Source: Cnuibacter physcomitrellae
Lineage (GTDB): Bacteria; Actinomycetota; Actinomycetes; Actinomycetales; Microbacteriaceae
DNA length: 64,000 nt
Direction of reading: 5' to 3'
Assembly (NCBI RefSeq): GCF_014640535.1
Contig: NZ_BMHD01000001.1
Coordinates: forward strand, 374,214 to 438,213
A program made the position numbers and the translations under genes. Below the pieces are notes generated by a model, which had not been told where the DNA came from, searched no databases, and saw nothing but the letters and a program-made list of their open reading frames with translations. This document shows, in pieces, positions 1 to 8,031 of this stretch (positions within the stretch are counted from its first letter, which is position 1; the number at the start of each line of letters is the position of its first letter).

Positions 1-196
1 CGGGCGCGCTCCGGAAGAGCACCTGACTGTCATGCACGAGGTAGTTGATGGGGAAGATGTCGGCACCCTGCGGATCGATGACGGCGAGACGTCCGAGGCC
101 GCTCCGACTCAGGCGTGCCCAGCAGTCCTGCTCGGTCAGCGGGTGGACGTCGTCCGCGTGAGGGTCCTCGGGTGGGAACGGGTAGTCGTGGGGCAT
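1..196 (-). CDS. Pyridoxamine 5'-phosphate oxidase-like flavoprotein (5' part, cut by window edge)
   Basis: Reading the minus strand from an ATG at 196 gives 65 codons that run off the window start. The visible N-terminus has a short acidic, proline-rich leader, then LTEQDCWARL and GRLAVIDPQGADIFPINYLV, followed by VLFRSAP. This pattern is typical of the small split-barrel PNPOx-like family that binds FMN or F420, where the GRLA strand begins the barrel. A clear ribosome site, GGAGGAG, precedes the ATG. It lies 20 nt downstream of the alcohol dehydrogenase on the same strand, so the two are probably co-transcribed. The substrate cannot be inferred. The C-terminal half is not in the window, so integrity is unknown. 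Confidence 0.7.
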   Translation of the reverse strand, partial: MPHDYPFPPEDPHADDVHPLTEQDCWARLSRSGLGRLAVIDPQGADIFPINYLVHDSQVLFRSAP

Positions 197-216
197 GGTC
201 TCCTCCGTGGGTGCGC

Positions 217-1251
217 TCAGGGTGCGGTGACGGGCGGGCTCGGGTAGGTGAACACGAGCCGGGCGGGGACGGATCCGGCGAGTACCTCGTCGACGGCCTC
301 GTTCACCTCGTCGAGGGCGCGGGTCTGCGTGAACACCCTGGTCCGGCCTGCCGCGTGGAGATCGAACACCTCGGCCAGGTCCTGGCGGGTGCCGACGATG
401 GAGCCGATGACGCTGATCCCCTTGAGGACCGTGTCGAACACCGGGACCGTGAGCTCGCCCGCGGCAGGCAGCGAGACGAGGACGAGTCGTCCGCCGCGGT
501 TCAGGGAGTCGAACGCCTGACGGGACACCGCGGGCGCGACGGCCAGGACGACCGCGACGTCGGCGCCGCCGAGCTCGGCGAGGGCCGCGACGGGATCGGT
601 CAGCGCTGCGTTCACCACGTGGTCGGCCCCGAGCTCGGCGGCCAGGGCGAGCTTCTCGTCGGCGACGTCGACGGCGACGACCTTCGCGCCGACGAGGCGG
701 GCGTACTGGACCGCCAGGTGACCCAGCCCGCCGATCCCGAACACCACCACCGTCTCCCCCGGGACGACGTGGGCGTTCTTGATCGCCGCGTACGTCGTGA
801 CGCCGGCGCAGGTGAGCGGAGCGGCCTCGACCGGATCGATCCCCTCGGGCACCGGGGTCGCGAACCTCGCGTCCGCGACCGCGTACTCGGCATACCCTCC
901 GTCGATCGAGTAGCCGGTGTCGTCCTGCTTCTCGCATAGGTTCTCGCGACCGCTCACGCAGTATCGGCACTCGCCGCAGGCGTGCCCGAGCCAGGGCATC
1001 GCGACCCGCTGACCGACCCACCGGGTCTCCACCCCGTCGCCGAGCCGCTCGATGATGCCGACGCCCTCGTGCCCCGGGACGAAGGGCAGCGACGGTCGGA
1101 CGGGCCAGTCGCCGCGCATGGCGTGGATGTCGGTGTGACACAGACCGCATGCCTCCAGGCGCACCAGCACCTGTCCGGGTCCGGGCCTCGGCACGGCACG
1201 ATCCTCGACCACCACCGGTTCGTCGAACGCTGTGACGACTGCTGCGCGCAT
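217..1251 (-). CDS. adhP: Zinc-dependent alcohol dehydrogenase (AdhP type)
   Basis: A 344-residue medium-chain dehydrogenase that oxidises primary alcohols with NAD(P). The catalytic zinc site shows as CGLCHTDIH and GHEGVG. The structural zinc lobe has four cysteines in CGECRYCVSGRENLC, and the Rossmann motif is GIGGLGHLAVQ. The length matches the AdhP family. The open frame extends 40 codons further upstream, but I chose the ATG at 1251 because AGGAG lies just before it and the family begins with MRAAVV-like residues. Co-directional with the flavoprotein downstream. Substrate preference (ethanol or other alcohols) is not decidable from sequence. Confidence 0.93.
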   Translation of the reverse strand: MRAAVVTAFDEPVVVEDRAVPRPGPGQVLVRLEACGLCHTDIHAMRGDWPVRPSLPFVPGHEGVGIIERLGDGVETRWVGQRVAMPWLGHACGECRYCVSGRENLCEKQDDTGYSIDGGYAEYAVADARFATPVPEGIDPVEAAPLTCAGVTTYAAIKNAHVVPGETVVVFGIGGLGHLAVQYARLVGAKVVAVDVADEKLALAAELGADHVVNAALTDPVAALAELGGADVAVVLAVAPAVSRQAFDSLNRGGRLVLVSLPAAGELTVPVFDTVLKGISVIGSIVGTRQDLAEVFDLHAAGRTRVFTQTRALDEVNEAVDEVLAGSVPARLVFTYPSPPVTAP

Positions 1252-1395
1252 CCTGTGCTCCTCGTGTTCGCTGTGGACAGCGCCCACTCTTCCGGTGCGC
1301 GCGACCGTCCCACGGGTCGAAGGTCCCGCGGGGTCTCTCACCGACGCCTCGGAGACCGCTAGATTGTGCACCAGACATCACGAAGGGGGCCCTCC

Positions 1396-2004
1396 ATGTC
1401 CACACCCACGCAGACCGACCAGCCCGGCGGCTTCTGGCTGTTCGCCGGAGACATCACCGACGCCGGGCGGCGCTGGCTCAAGACCGGGCTCTGGGTCAGG
1501 GCGGTGCTCTCGCTGCTGCTCGGCGTGGTGATCCTGGTGCTCGCCTTCAACAACCCCGACGCGATCGCCTGGACCATCGCGCTGCTCTTCGCGATCTACT
1601 TCTGGGTGGTCGGCCTCGTGCGCATCGTCCAGGGCATCGTCAACAAGGACTACTCCGGGGGGATGCGGGCGCTCAACATCATCCTCGGCGTGCTCCTCGT
1701 GATCGCCGGCGTCATCGCGATCCGGAACCCCGTCGTCTCCCTGCTCGTCCTGGCCTTCGTGGTCGGGTTCTCCTGGATCTTCGAGGGCATCCTCGCCATC
1801 ATGGAGACCTCGAAGGACTCCTCGAAGTGGCTCGGCACCGTCCTCGGCGTGTTCTCCCTGCTCGCCGGCATCGTCGTGATCTTCCTGCCGCTCGAGTCGA
1901 TCTCCGTGCTGATCCTCTTCGCCGGCGTCTTCCTCATCGTCTCCGCCATCATGTCGGCGGTGACCGCGCTCATGCTCGGCCGCGGCCCCAGGACCGCCGC
2001 GTAG
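1396..2004 (+). CDS. HdeD family acid-resistance-like membrane protein (DUF308)
   Basis: A 202-residue integral membrane protein with about six hydrophobic segments arranged as repeated two-helix DUF308 units; the motifs LGVVILVLAF and LGVLLVIAGV are typical of the family. In E. coli HdeD helps acid resistance at high cell density. In actinobacteria the role is uncharacterised, so only membrane location and family are secure. The ATG at 1396 is preceded by GAAGGGGG. A -10-like TAGATT lies at 1360-1365, giving a short leader. Divergent from adhP and convergent with the NUDIX gene. Confidence 0.85.
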   Translation: MSTPTQTDQPGGFWLFAGDITDAGRRWLKTGLWVRAVLSLLLGVVILVLAFNNPDAIAWTIALLFAIYFWVVGLVRIVQGIVNKDYSGGMRALNIILGVLLVIAGVIAIRNPVVSLLVLAFVVGFSWIFEGILAIMETSKDSSKWLGTVLGVFSLLAGIVVIFLPLESISVLILFAGVFLIVSAIMSAVTALMLGRGPRTAA

Positions 2005-2038
2005 ACCGCCCGAGCCCGGGGCACTCCCTGCAGCGGCT

Positions 2039-2500
2039 CTACGACAGGACGCGGGCGAGCACGGCGGCGAGGTCGTCGGGCTCGACCGCGTCGTCCGAGG
2101 AGGACAGCTCCGCGAGCGTGAACCAGCGCCACGCCTGCACGTCGACGACCTCCTCGGGCGTCCAGTTGTCGGCGATCGGGTCGAACGGCTCGTCGACCCT
2201 CAGCAGGTAGTACTCCTCGTGGTAGTCGCGCAGCACGCCGGGTGAGGGCTCGCCCACGAAGTCGCGCGCCCAGACCGGCGAGCCGAGCCCCCCGGGCTCG
2301 ACGACGAGTCCGGTCTCCTCGAACAGCTCGCGGACGGCGCCGTCGAGGTGCGTCTCCCCCGCTTCGAGGTGGCCGCCGGGCGTCAGCCAGCGCACGGGGT
2401 TCGACGGCACGTCGGGTGCCGTGTAGAAGAGCAGCGTGCGATCTCCCGCCGCGACGATCACACGGGACTTCAGGATGATCGGCGACGCGGACGAGGTCAC
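2039..2500 (-). CDS. NUDIX hydrolase
   Basis: A 153-residue protein with a complete NUDIX box: G then five residues to E in GGHLEAGE, and RELFEETGL with the REUXEEXGU ending. It therefore hydrolyses a nucleoside diphosphate linked to another group and needs a divalent metal. The N-terminus (ILKSRVIVAAGDRTLLFYTA) begins the beta-grasp fold as in MutT-like enzymes. The start is GTG at 2500, seven bases after the stop of the SDR gene, so translation is probably coupled. The substrate is not predictable: house-cleaning of damaged nucleotides is possible but is only inference. Confidence 0.88.
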   Translation of the reverse strand: MTSSASPIILKSRVIVAAGDRTLLFYTAPDVPSNPVRWLTPGGHLEAGETHLDGAVRELFEETGLVVEPGGLGSPVWARDFVGEPSPGVLRDYHEEYYLLRVDEPFDPIADNWTPEEVVDVQAWRWFTLAELSSSDDAVEPDDLAAVLARVLS

Positions 2501-2507
2501 GGCCGGG

Positions 2508-3278
2508 TCACTCCTCGCTCTGGTCGAAGTCGGAGATGTCGCCGACGTAGCGCGTGTGGTTCGCGGGGATGGGGTCGATCGCGGCGGACGCGACCTCGGC
2601 GGCGAACTCGCTGACGTTGTACAGCTTGCCCGCCGACTCGCGCCGGGATCCGATAGCGCCGGGGTTCATCCGCTCGAGGAGCGTCGCCGTGATGGTGCCC
2701 TCGATCATGTCGCCCGACACCACGACGAACTCGATGCCGGCGGCGTCGAGCTCGGGCAGCATCGCGCGCAGGGCATCCTCTCCGGCGCGCTTGCTGCGCG
2801 CGACGGGCTCGTACTCGGGCATCGTGGGCGTGGTGCGGATGAAGTGCGCCTGGTGGCTCGTGACGAACACCACGCGCGAGCCGGGCTCGAGGAGGGCGAG
2901 CGCCCCCTTCAGCACGTTCACCTGGGCGTCGCGGTTGAGGGTCATCGCGTAGTCGTCGCCCATGCCGGACTCCATGCCGCCCGAGGCGTTGAGCACCAGC
3001 ACGTCGAGCCCTCCGAGCTCGGCGTTCACGCGGTCGAACATCGCCTGGACGCTCTCGGGGTCGGTGAGGTCGGCGCCGACGATGAGGGCCTGTCCCCCGT
3101 TCTCGCGGATCGCGTTCGCGATCTTCGCCGCGCGCGCCTCCTTGTTGCGGTAGTTGATGACGACGGAGGCGCCGGCCTCGGCGAAGTAGCCGACGGTGTC
3201 GGCTCCGATGCCCCGCGACGAGCCGGTGACGAGCACCCGCTTCCCGTCGAGCGAACCTGCGGCGAGGGGGTTGGACAC
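2508..3278 (-). CDS. SDR family oxidoreductase with altered active-site tyrosine
   Basis: A 256-residue short-chain dehydrogenase/reductase. The cofactor motif TGSSRGIGADT and the structural NASGG are clear. The catalytic serine region reads VVFVTSH. Where YxxxK is expected, the sequence is VARSK: Val occupies the tyrosine position and the nearest Tyr is three residues earlier in PEYEPVARSK. The enzyme may use a different geometry or have lost activity. The GTG at 3278 is chosen because AGGAG precedes it and upstream residues do not fit the family. A -10-like TAGTCT at 3314-3319 supports a short leader. Probably in an operon with the NUDIX gene. Confidence 0.85.
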   Translation of the reverse strand: MSNPLAAGSLDGKRVLVTGSSRGIGADTVGYFAEAGASVVINYRNKEARAAKIANAIRENGGQALIVGADLTDPESVQAMFDRVNAELGGLDVLVLNASGGMESGMGDDYAMTLNRDAQVNVLKGALALLEPGSRVVFVTSHQAHFIRTTPTMPEYEPVARSKRAGEDALRAMLPELDAAGIEFVVVSGDMIEGTITATLLERMNPGAIGSRRESAGKLYNVSEFAAEVASAAIDPIPANHTRYVGDISDFDQSEE

Positions 3279-3397
3279 GTGCGACTCCTCAAAGACTCGG
3301 GAAGGACCATCCGAGACTAGCAACTCGCCGCGGATCGGCCCGCTGAGCGGGCTGACTGGTAGCGTCGGAGGTGACACCGCAGGGAGGAGGTCGCGTC

Positions 3398-3874
3398 ATG
3401 GACTTCATCCAGACGTACGCCTGGATCTTCTGGCTCGGGCTGATCCTGCTGTTCGTGATCATCGAGATGTTCACGCTCGAGTTCACGTTCCTGATGCTCG
3501 CCGTCGGCAGTGTCGCGGGTCTGGCCTCAGGGCTCCTCGGCACCCCCTGGTACCTCCAGGTCGTGATCGCCGCGGTCCTGAGCGTGCTGCTCATCCTGCT
3601 GCTCAGGCCCCCGCTGCTGCGGCGGCTGAAACGGGGCGCCGACCCGGCCAGGAGCAACGTCGACGCGCTCCTCGGGCTCGACGGCGTCGTGCTGTCGACC
3701 GTGACCGCGCTGGCCGGTCAGGTGAAGCTCGCGAACGGAGACACCTGGACCGCTCGTCTCGCCCCCGGCGTCACGGTGACCGACCTCGTGCGCGGCGAGC
3801 GCGTCGAGGTGGCCGCGATCGACGGCGCCACCGCCCTGGTCGCACCCTCTCAGAGCAAGGAGCCCATCGTATGA
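3398..3874 (+). CDS. NfeD-like membrane protein
   Basis: A 158-residue NfeD family protein. Three hydrophobic segments occupy roughly residues 8-75, followed by a basic turn (RPPLLRRLKRG) and a soluble OB-fold-like C-terminal domain with GLDGVVLS and LVRGERVEV. NfeD proteins partner SPFH/stomatin proteins in membrane microdomains, and the next gene is exactly such a partner, overlapping by four bases (ATGA). The start has a strong AGGGAGGAGG site. The exact role (membrane organisation or proteolysis control) is unknown. Confidence 0.9.
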   Translation: MDFIQTYAWIFWLGLILLFVIIEMFTLEFTFLMLAVGSVAGLASGLLGTPWYLQVVIAAVLSVLLILLLRPPLLRRLKRGADPARSNVDALLGLDGVVLSTVTALAGQVKLANGDTWTARLAPGVTVTDLVRGERVEVAAIDGATALVAPSQSKEPIV

Positions 3875-5070
3875 ACGACGTCGTCACTCAGGTGATCGTG
3901 GTCGCCGTCCTGCTCATCGTCGTCATCTTCGTGATCGTGGTGATCGCGAAGTCGATCCGCATCATCCCCCAGGCCAACGCCGGCATCGTCGAGCGCCTCG
4001 GGCGCTATCACAAGACGCTCATGCCGGGCCTGAACGTGATCGTCCCCTTCATCGACCGGCTCCGCCCGTTGATCGACCTCCGGGAGCAGGTGGTCTCGTT
4101 CCCGCCTCAGCCGGTCATCACCGAGGACAACCTGGTCGTCTCGATCGACACCGTGGTCTTCTTCCAGGTGACGGATGCGCGTGCCGCGACGTACGAGATC
4201 GCCAACTACCTCGGGGCGGTCGAGCAGCTGGCCACCACGACGCTGCGCAACGTGGTCGGTGGGCTCAACCTCGAGGAGGCGCTCACCAGCCGCGACGAGA
4301 TCAACGGGCAGCTCCGCATCGTGCTCGACGAGGCCACCGGCAAGTGGGGCATCCGAGTCTCACGCGTCGAGCTGAAGGCGATCGACCCGCCCACCTCCAT
4401 CCAGGACTCGATGGAGAAGCAGATGCGCGCCGAGCGTGAGCGCCGCGCGGTCATCCTCACCGCGGAGGGGACGAAGCAGGCGCAGATCCTCGAGGCCGAG
4501 GGTACCCGGCAGGCCGAGATCCTCCGCGCCGAGGGTGACGCCAAGGCCCAGGTCCTCCGCGCCGACGGTGAGGCCCAGGCGATCACCACGGTGTTCGGGG
4601 CCATCCACGCCGGCAACCCCGACAACCTGCTGCTGGCCTACCAGTACCTGCAGACACTGCCGAAGCTGGCCGAGGGCAGCGCGAACAAGCTGTGGGTCAT
4701 CCCGAGCGAGCTGACTGAGGCGCTGAAGGGCATCGGCCAGGCGTTCGGCGACCGTGGCGCGGCCGCGGCCGGCGGTGTTCCGGGTGCTGCCGGTGTGGCA
4801 GGGCCTGCCGGTTCTGGGCCAGTTGGTTCTGGGCCATTTGGTTCTGGGGCGGCCGGTGCTGCCGCGCCTGCCGGTTCTGGGCCAGCCGGATCCGGAGCGC
4901 CGGGCGGCGGCACTCCTCGCGTGCCCGCCGCCCCTACGACATCCCCGGCCCCGCCGGCGCCTCCCGCCTCGACACCACCGGCCCCGGCAGACCCCGAGGG
5001 CTCCGCCACCATCGGAGGCGATGCGGCCACCGGCTCAGGCGACGCCGGTGCCGGGCCCGCGCCCCAGTAG
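3871..5070 (+). CDS. SPFH/Band 7 domain protein (QmcA/stomatin type) with low-complexity tail
   Basis: A 399-residue protein. Residues about 8-30 form one N-terminal membrane helix, followed by a canonical SPFH domain (ANAGIVERLGRYHKTLMPGL, LDEATGKWGIRVSRVELK). A charged coiled coil with near-tandem EAEGTRQAEIL and RAEGDAKAQVL units mediates oligomerisation in this family. The last roughly 105 residues are Gly/Ala/Pro/Ser-rich with repeated GSGP-like units, probably disordered. At DNA level the word GGTTCTGGGCC repeats between about 4808 and 4880. It overlaps nfeD by ATGA. Family members scaffold membrane domains and protease complexes; the function here is inferred from that pairing. Confidence 0.92.
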   Translation: MNDVVTQVIVVAVLLIVVIFVIVVIAKSIRIIPQANAGIVERLGRYHKTLMPGLNVIVPFIDRLRPLIDLREQVVSFPPQPVITEDNLVVSIDTVVFFQVTDARAATYEIANYLGAVEQLATTTLRNVVGGLNLEEALTSRDEINGQLRIVLDEATGKWGIRVSRVELKAIDPPTSIQDSMEKQMRAERERRAVILTAEGTKQAQILEAEGTRQAEILRAEGDAKAQVLRADGEAQAITTVFGAIHAGNPDNLLLAYQYLQTLPKLAEGSANKLWVIPSELTEALKGIGQAFGDRGAAAAGGVPGAAGVAGPAGSGPVGSGPFGSGAAGAAAPAGSGPAGSGAPGGGTPRVPAAPTTSPAPPAPPASTPPAPADPEGSATIGGDAATGSGDAGAGPAPQ

Positions 5071-5836
5071 AGCGCGGGGAGCGTACTTCGCTCCCCCGCT
5101 CCCCCGCATCTTCGCGCACAGGGGTCTGGCGCTCGACGTCCCGGAGAACACGCTCGGTGCGTTCCGCGCCGCCCTCGCCGTCGGCGCCGTCCATCTCGAG
5201 ACGGACGTGCACGCCTCCTCCGACGGGGTGGCGGTGATCAGCCACGATCCCACGCTCGAGCGGGTCGCCGGTCGGCCCGATCGGGTGGCCGACCTCACCC
5301 TGGCGGAGCTGCGCTCGATCGACCTCGGCGGCGGGGAGACCTTCGTCACGCTCTCCGAGGCGCTCCTGGCCTTCCCGGAGGCCCGCTTCAACATCGACGT
5401 GAAGGCGGACGACGCCTGTCGCCCCACGGCGGAGGCGGTCCGGGCAGCGGGGGCGATCGACCGGGTCCTCATCACCTCGTTCGACGTCCGGCGGAAGAGA
5501 CTGACCGCCAGCGCGCTGCCCGGCGTGGCGACCTCGGCGTCCGCGGCCGAGTTCGGCCCGGCCCTCGCGTTCGCGAAGCTCGGCTGGGCCTGGGCGGTCC
5601 GTCGCATCCTGCGGAACGTGGATGCGGTGCAGATCCCTCCGCAGGTCTCCCGCATCGGCACCGTCACGCCGCGCACCATCGACGTCCTGCACCGCGCCGG
5701 GGTCGAGATCCACGTCTGGACCATCAACGACCCGGTGGTGGCGCGGGACCTCCTCGTGAGGGGCGTCGACGGCCTCGTCACCGACCGGGCCGACATCCTC
5801 GTTCCCCTCGCCGCCGAGTTCAAGCCTGTTCGCTGA
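5021..5836 (+). CDS. Glycerophosphodiester phosphodiesterase
   Basis: A GDPD-family TIM-barrel enzyme that hydrolyses glycerophosphodiesters to glycerol 3-phosphate and an alcohol. The catalytic signature is present: FAHRGLALDVPENTLGAF carries the His-Arg and Glu-Asn residues, HLETDVHASSDGVAVISHD carries the metal ligands and second His, and FNIDVK follows. The start is uncertain. ATG 5021 has GGAGG two bases upstream and overlaps the SPFH reading frame by 50 nt. GTG 5048 is an alternative. No later start preserves the HRG motif. Cytoplasmic, since no signal peptide is seen. Confidence 0.88.
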   Translation: MRPPAQATPVPGPRPSRARGAYFAPPLPRIFAHRGLALDVPENTLGAFRAALAVGAVHLETDVHASSDGVAVISHDPTLERVAGRPDRVADLTLAELRSIDLGGGETFVTLSEALLAFPEARFNIDVKADDACRPTAEAVRAAGAIDRVLITSFDVRRKRLTASALPGVATSASAAEFGPALAFAKLGWAWAVRRILRNVDAVQIPPQVSRIGTVTPRTIDVLHRAGVEIHVWTINDPVVARDLLVRGVDGLVTDRADILVPLAAEFKPVR

Positions 5837-5861
5837 GAGAGTACTGACAATAGCGGCCCCC

Positions 5862-5888
5862 GGAAAGGTTACGCGGAGGTGCGCGGTT
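5862..5888 (+). promoter_or_regulatory. Candidate sigma-R/sigma-H-type promoter of rbpA
   Basis: GGAAA at 5862-5866 is followed after 19 bases by GTT at 5886-5888, about 36 bases before the rbpA start codon. This matches the GGAAT-N18/19-GTT pattern of the actinobacterial disulfide-stress ECF sigma factors (SigR in Streptomyces, SigH in Mycobacterium). Streptomyces rbpA is a known SigR target, which makes the match more than a chance fit. Not proven here. Confidence 0.5.
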
Positions 5889-5924
5889 TAGAACTGTGGA
5901 AGCAATGCGAGAGGAGACCACACA

Positions 5925-6302
5925 ATGGCGGATCGCAGCTTGCGCGGGATGCGACTGGGCGGACAGAGCCTGCAGAGCGAAGAAGGCGTCGTCTTCTCCG
6001 CCCGTGCGAACTACACGTACCACTGTGAGAACTGCGGACGAGACACCGACATGGTGTTCGCCGCCGACGCGGAGGCGCCGGAGACCTGGGAGTGCAAGTC
6101 CTGCGGTCACGAGGCGACGCTGATGGTCGGCGACAAGCCTGTCGAGATCGACCGCAGCAACGAGAAGACACCGCGCAGCCACTGGGACATGCTGCTCGAG
6201 CGTCGCACGCGCGACGAGCTCGAGGAGCTGCTCGAGGAGCGCCTGCAGTACCTGCGCGCGCGTCGCGGTGGCGGCAAGGCCACGGAGAAGATCGGGGCCT
6301 GA
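5925..6302 (+). CDS. rbpA: RNA polymerase-binding protein RbpA
   Basis: A 125-residue actinobacterial transcription factor that binds RNA polymerase and the principal sigma factor and stabilises the open complex. The N-terminal MADRSLRGMRLGG is typical. The central core has a four-cysteine zinc site (CENC and CKSC), and the C-terminal sigma-interaction domain is HWDMLLERRTRDELEELLEE. The ribosome site GAGGAG precedes the ATG at 5925. It is monocistronic: a rho-independent-like hairpin follows and lnt is convergent. A sigma-R-like promoter lies upstream. A second, divergent RbpA-like gene is at 62899-63261. Confidence 0.96.
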   Translation: MADRSLRGMRLGGQSLQSEEGVVFSARANYTYHCENCGRDTDMVFAADAEAPETWECKSCGHEATLMVGDKPVEIDRSNEKTPRSHWDMLLERRTRDELEELLEERLQYLRARRGGGKATEKIGA

Positions 6303-6325
6303 CCCCGGGGAGCTCCCCACACACA

Positions 6326-6357
6326 GCGCCGTACGGGCGAGACCCGTGCGGCGCTTT
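6326..6357. terminator. Hairpin terminator between rbpA and lnt
   Basis: GCGCCGTACGGG pairs with CCCGTGCGGCGC (one G-T wobble) around a five-base loop and is followed by TTTCGT. It lies in the convergent gap, so it can serve both genes. Confidence 0.7.
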
Positions 6358-6390
6358 CGTGTATCCGCGCGGACCTCGGCCCCCGGCGGG

Positions 6391-8010
6391 TCAGGGGCGA
6401 CGGGGGCGCAGCGGGCGCGCGGTGAGGGCGACCGCGAGCCCGAGGAGGCCGAAGCCCGCGCCGAGCCACTCGAGCTGGCCGCCGACGACGCTCGCCGGGG
6501 TCAGGGTCGTCGCGAGCGGGACGTCGGCGAGCATCGTGCCGGGCTGAAAGGCGGGGATCTCCTCGATCGTGGAGCCGTCGGGGGCGATGATCGCGCTCGT
6601 CCCGACCGTGGAGATGTTGACCACGCTCCGACCCAGCTCGATCGCGCGCAGACGGGCGATCGCTAGCTGCTGGAGGTTCTCGTCGGTCCGGCCGAAATCG
6701 GCGTTGTTCGTCTGCGAGAGGAGCACCTGGGCGCCCTCGAGCGTGGTCTCGCGCATCACGGCGTCATCGGTGATGTCGAAGCAGATCGAGATGCCGGCGA
6801 TGATCCCGTTCACGTCGAACGTCATGTCGGTCGACCCGAACTCGTAGTCCCGGGTCACCAGGTCGACGAGGTCGGGCGCCAGGGCGTGGAAGAAGTCGCG
6901 GGCCGGCATCCACTCCGCGAACGGCACCGGATGCCGCTTGTCGTAGAAGTCCTGCACCCGACCGTCCTGCCAGAGCAGCGACGTGTTGTAGACCTTGTCG
7001 CCACGCACCTGGATGGTGCCGGCGATGATCGGAGCGCCTCCGAGGGTCGCGCTCACCTCGTCGAGCGCGGCGGCGGCGTAGGGGTAACGCGCCGGGTCGA
7101 GGTCGGAGCCGTTCTCGGGCCAGACCACCATGTCGGGATCCTGCCCGGCGAGCGTCAGCGATCCGGCGACGTGGTCGCTGAGGATGTCGCCGGGCGAGTG
7201 CTGGGAGAACAGCCCGGCATCCGAGTTTCCCTGCACCGCGGCGATGCGGGAGGTGCCCTGAGTTGGCGCGGGCCAGGCCGGCACCGCGAGCACGGCCGCC
7301 ATCGCGATCCCCGCGGTGAGGACGCGGATGCCGGGCCGCAGCGGGGACTCCCGGGCGACCTGGATGAGGAAGGCGACCAGCCAGACGAGCACGAACGAGA
7401 GCCCGGAGATCCCCACCCACGCGACGAGGTCGGACGTCGGGCTCTCCGACTGCGACATCGCCACACGTCCCCACGAGAAGCCGCCCCACGGCCAGACCGC
7501 GGAGACGCCCTCGCGGAGGATCCACAGTCCGGCGATGACGAGCGGGAGGACGCCGAGCCTGCCCCAGCGGCTGGGCCATGCCCGGTCGGCGCGACGGTAT
7601 ACGAGCGCGATGAGGAGCGACCCGGCGGCGAAGTACAGGCCCATGAAGCCGGCGAGACCCAGCCAGGGCACCGGGCCGAGGTAGAGGGTGAGCCAGAAGA
7701 TGTCGACACCCCAGAAGACAGCTCCCGCCACGAAGCCGATGAGGAGAGCCTGCCACCAGGACCGACCGATCAAGGCGAGCAGCACCACGGCGACGCCCAC
7801 GAGCGTGAACGGCCACCACCCCTTGTCGGGGAACCCGGCGTCGAGCGCCACCCCCGCCGCGGCGGCAGCGAGGACCGCGAGCCAGAGGGGCATCACGGGG
7901 CGGACGAAGCGAGCCCGATCCAGGCTCTCATCCAGACGCGGACGGCGGGCGGGCGAGGAGAGCGTCGCCGAGCGTCGGCGCACGGAGGGGTCGCGGGCGA
8001 GGGTCGTCAT
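6391..8010 (-). CDS. lnt: Apolipoprotein N-acyltransferase
   Basis: A 539-residue membrane enzyme that N-acylates the N-terminal cysteine of lipoproteins on the outer face of the membrane. About seven hydrophobic helices (residues 40-245) are followed by a nitrilase-like domain. The catalytic triad is visible: Glu299 in VVWPENGSD, Lys358 in YDKRHPVPF and Cys410 in SICFD. A C-terminal helix precedes an RPLRPRRP tail. Unlike mycobacterial Ppm1, no polyprenol-phosphate mannosyltransferase domain is fused. The ATG at 8010 lies 21 nt after the helicase stop, so it is probably the last gene of the trm-paf-tat transcript. Confidence 0.93.
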   Translation of the reverse strand: MTTLARDPSVRRRSATLSSPARRPRLDESLDRARFVRPVMPLWLAVLAAAAAGVALDAGFPDKGWWPFTLVGVAVVLLALIGRSWWQALLIGFVAGAVFWGVDIFWLTLYLGPVPWLGLAGFMGLYFAAGSLLIALVYRRADRAWPSRWGRLGVLPLVIAGLWILREGVSAVWPWGGFSWGRVAMSQSESPTSDLVAWVGISGLSFVLVWLVAFLIQVARESPLRPGIRVLTAGIAMAAVLAVPAWPAPTQGTSRIAAVQGNSDAGLFSQHSPGDILSDHVAGSLTLAGQDPDMVVWPENGSDLDPARYPYAAAALDEVSATLGGAPIIAGTIQVRGDKVYNTSLLWQDGRVQDFYDKRHPVPFAEWMPARDFFHALAPDLVDLVTRDYEFGSTDMTFDVNGIIAGISICFDITDDAVMRETTLEGAQVLLSQTNNADFGRTDENLQQLAIARLRAIELGRSVVNISTVGTSAIIAPDGSTIEEIPAFQPGTMLADVPLATTLTPASVVGGQLEWLGAGFGLLGLAVALTARPLRPRRP

Positions 8011-8031
8011 CGGGTCGGCATCCTCCTCTGC

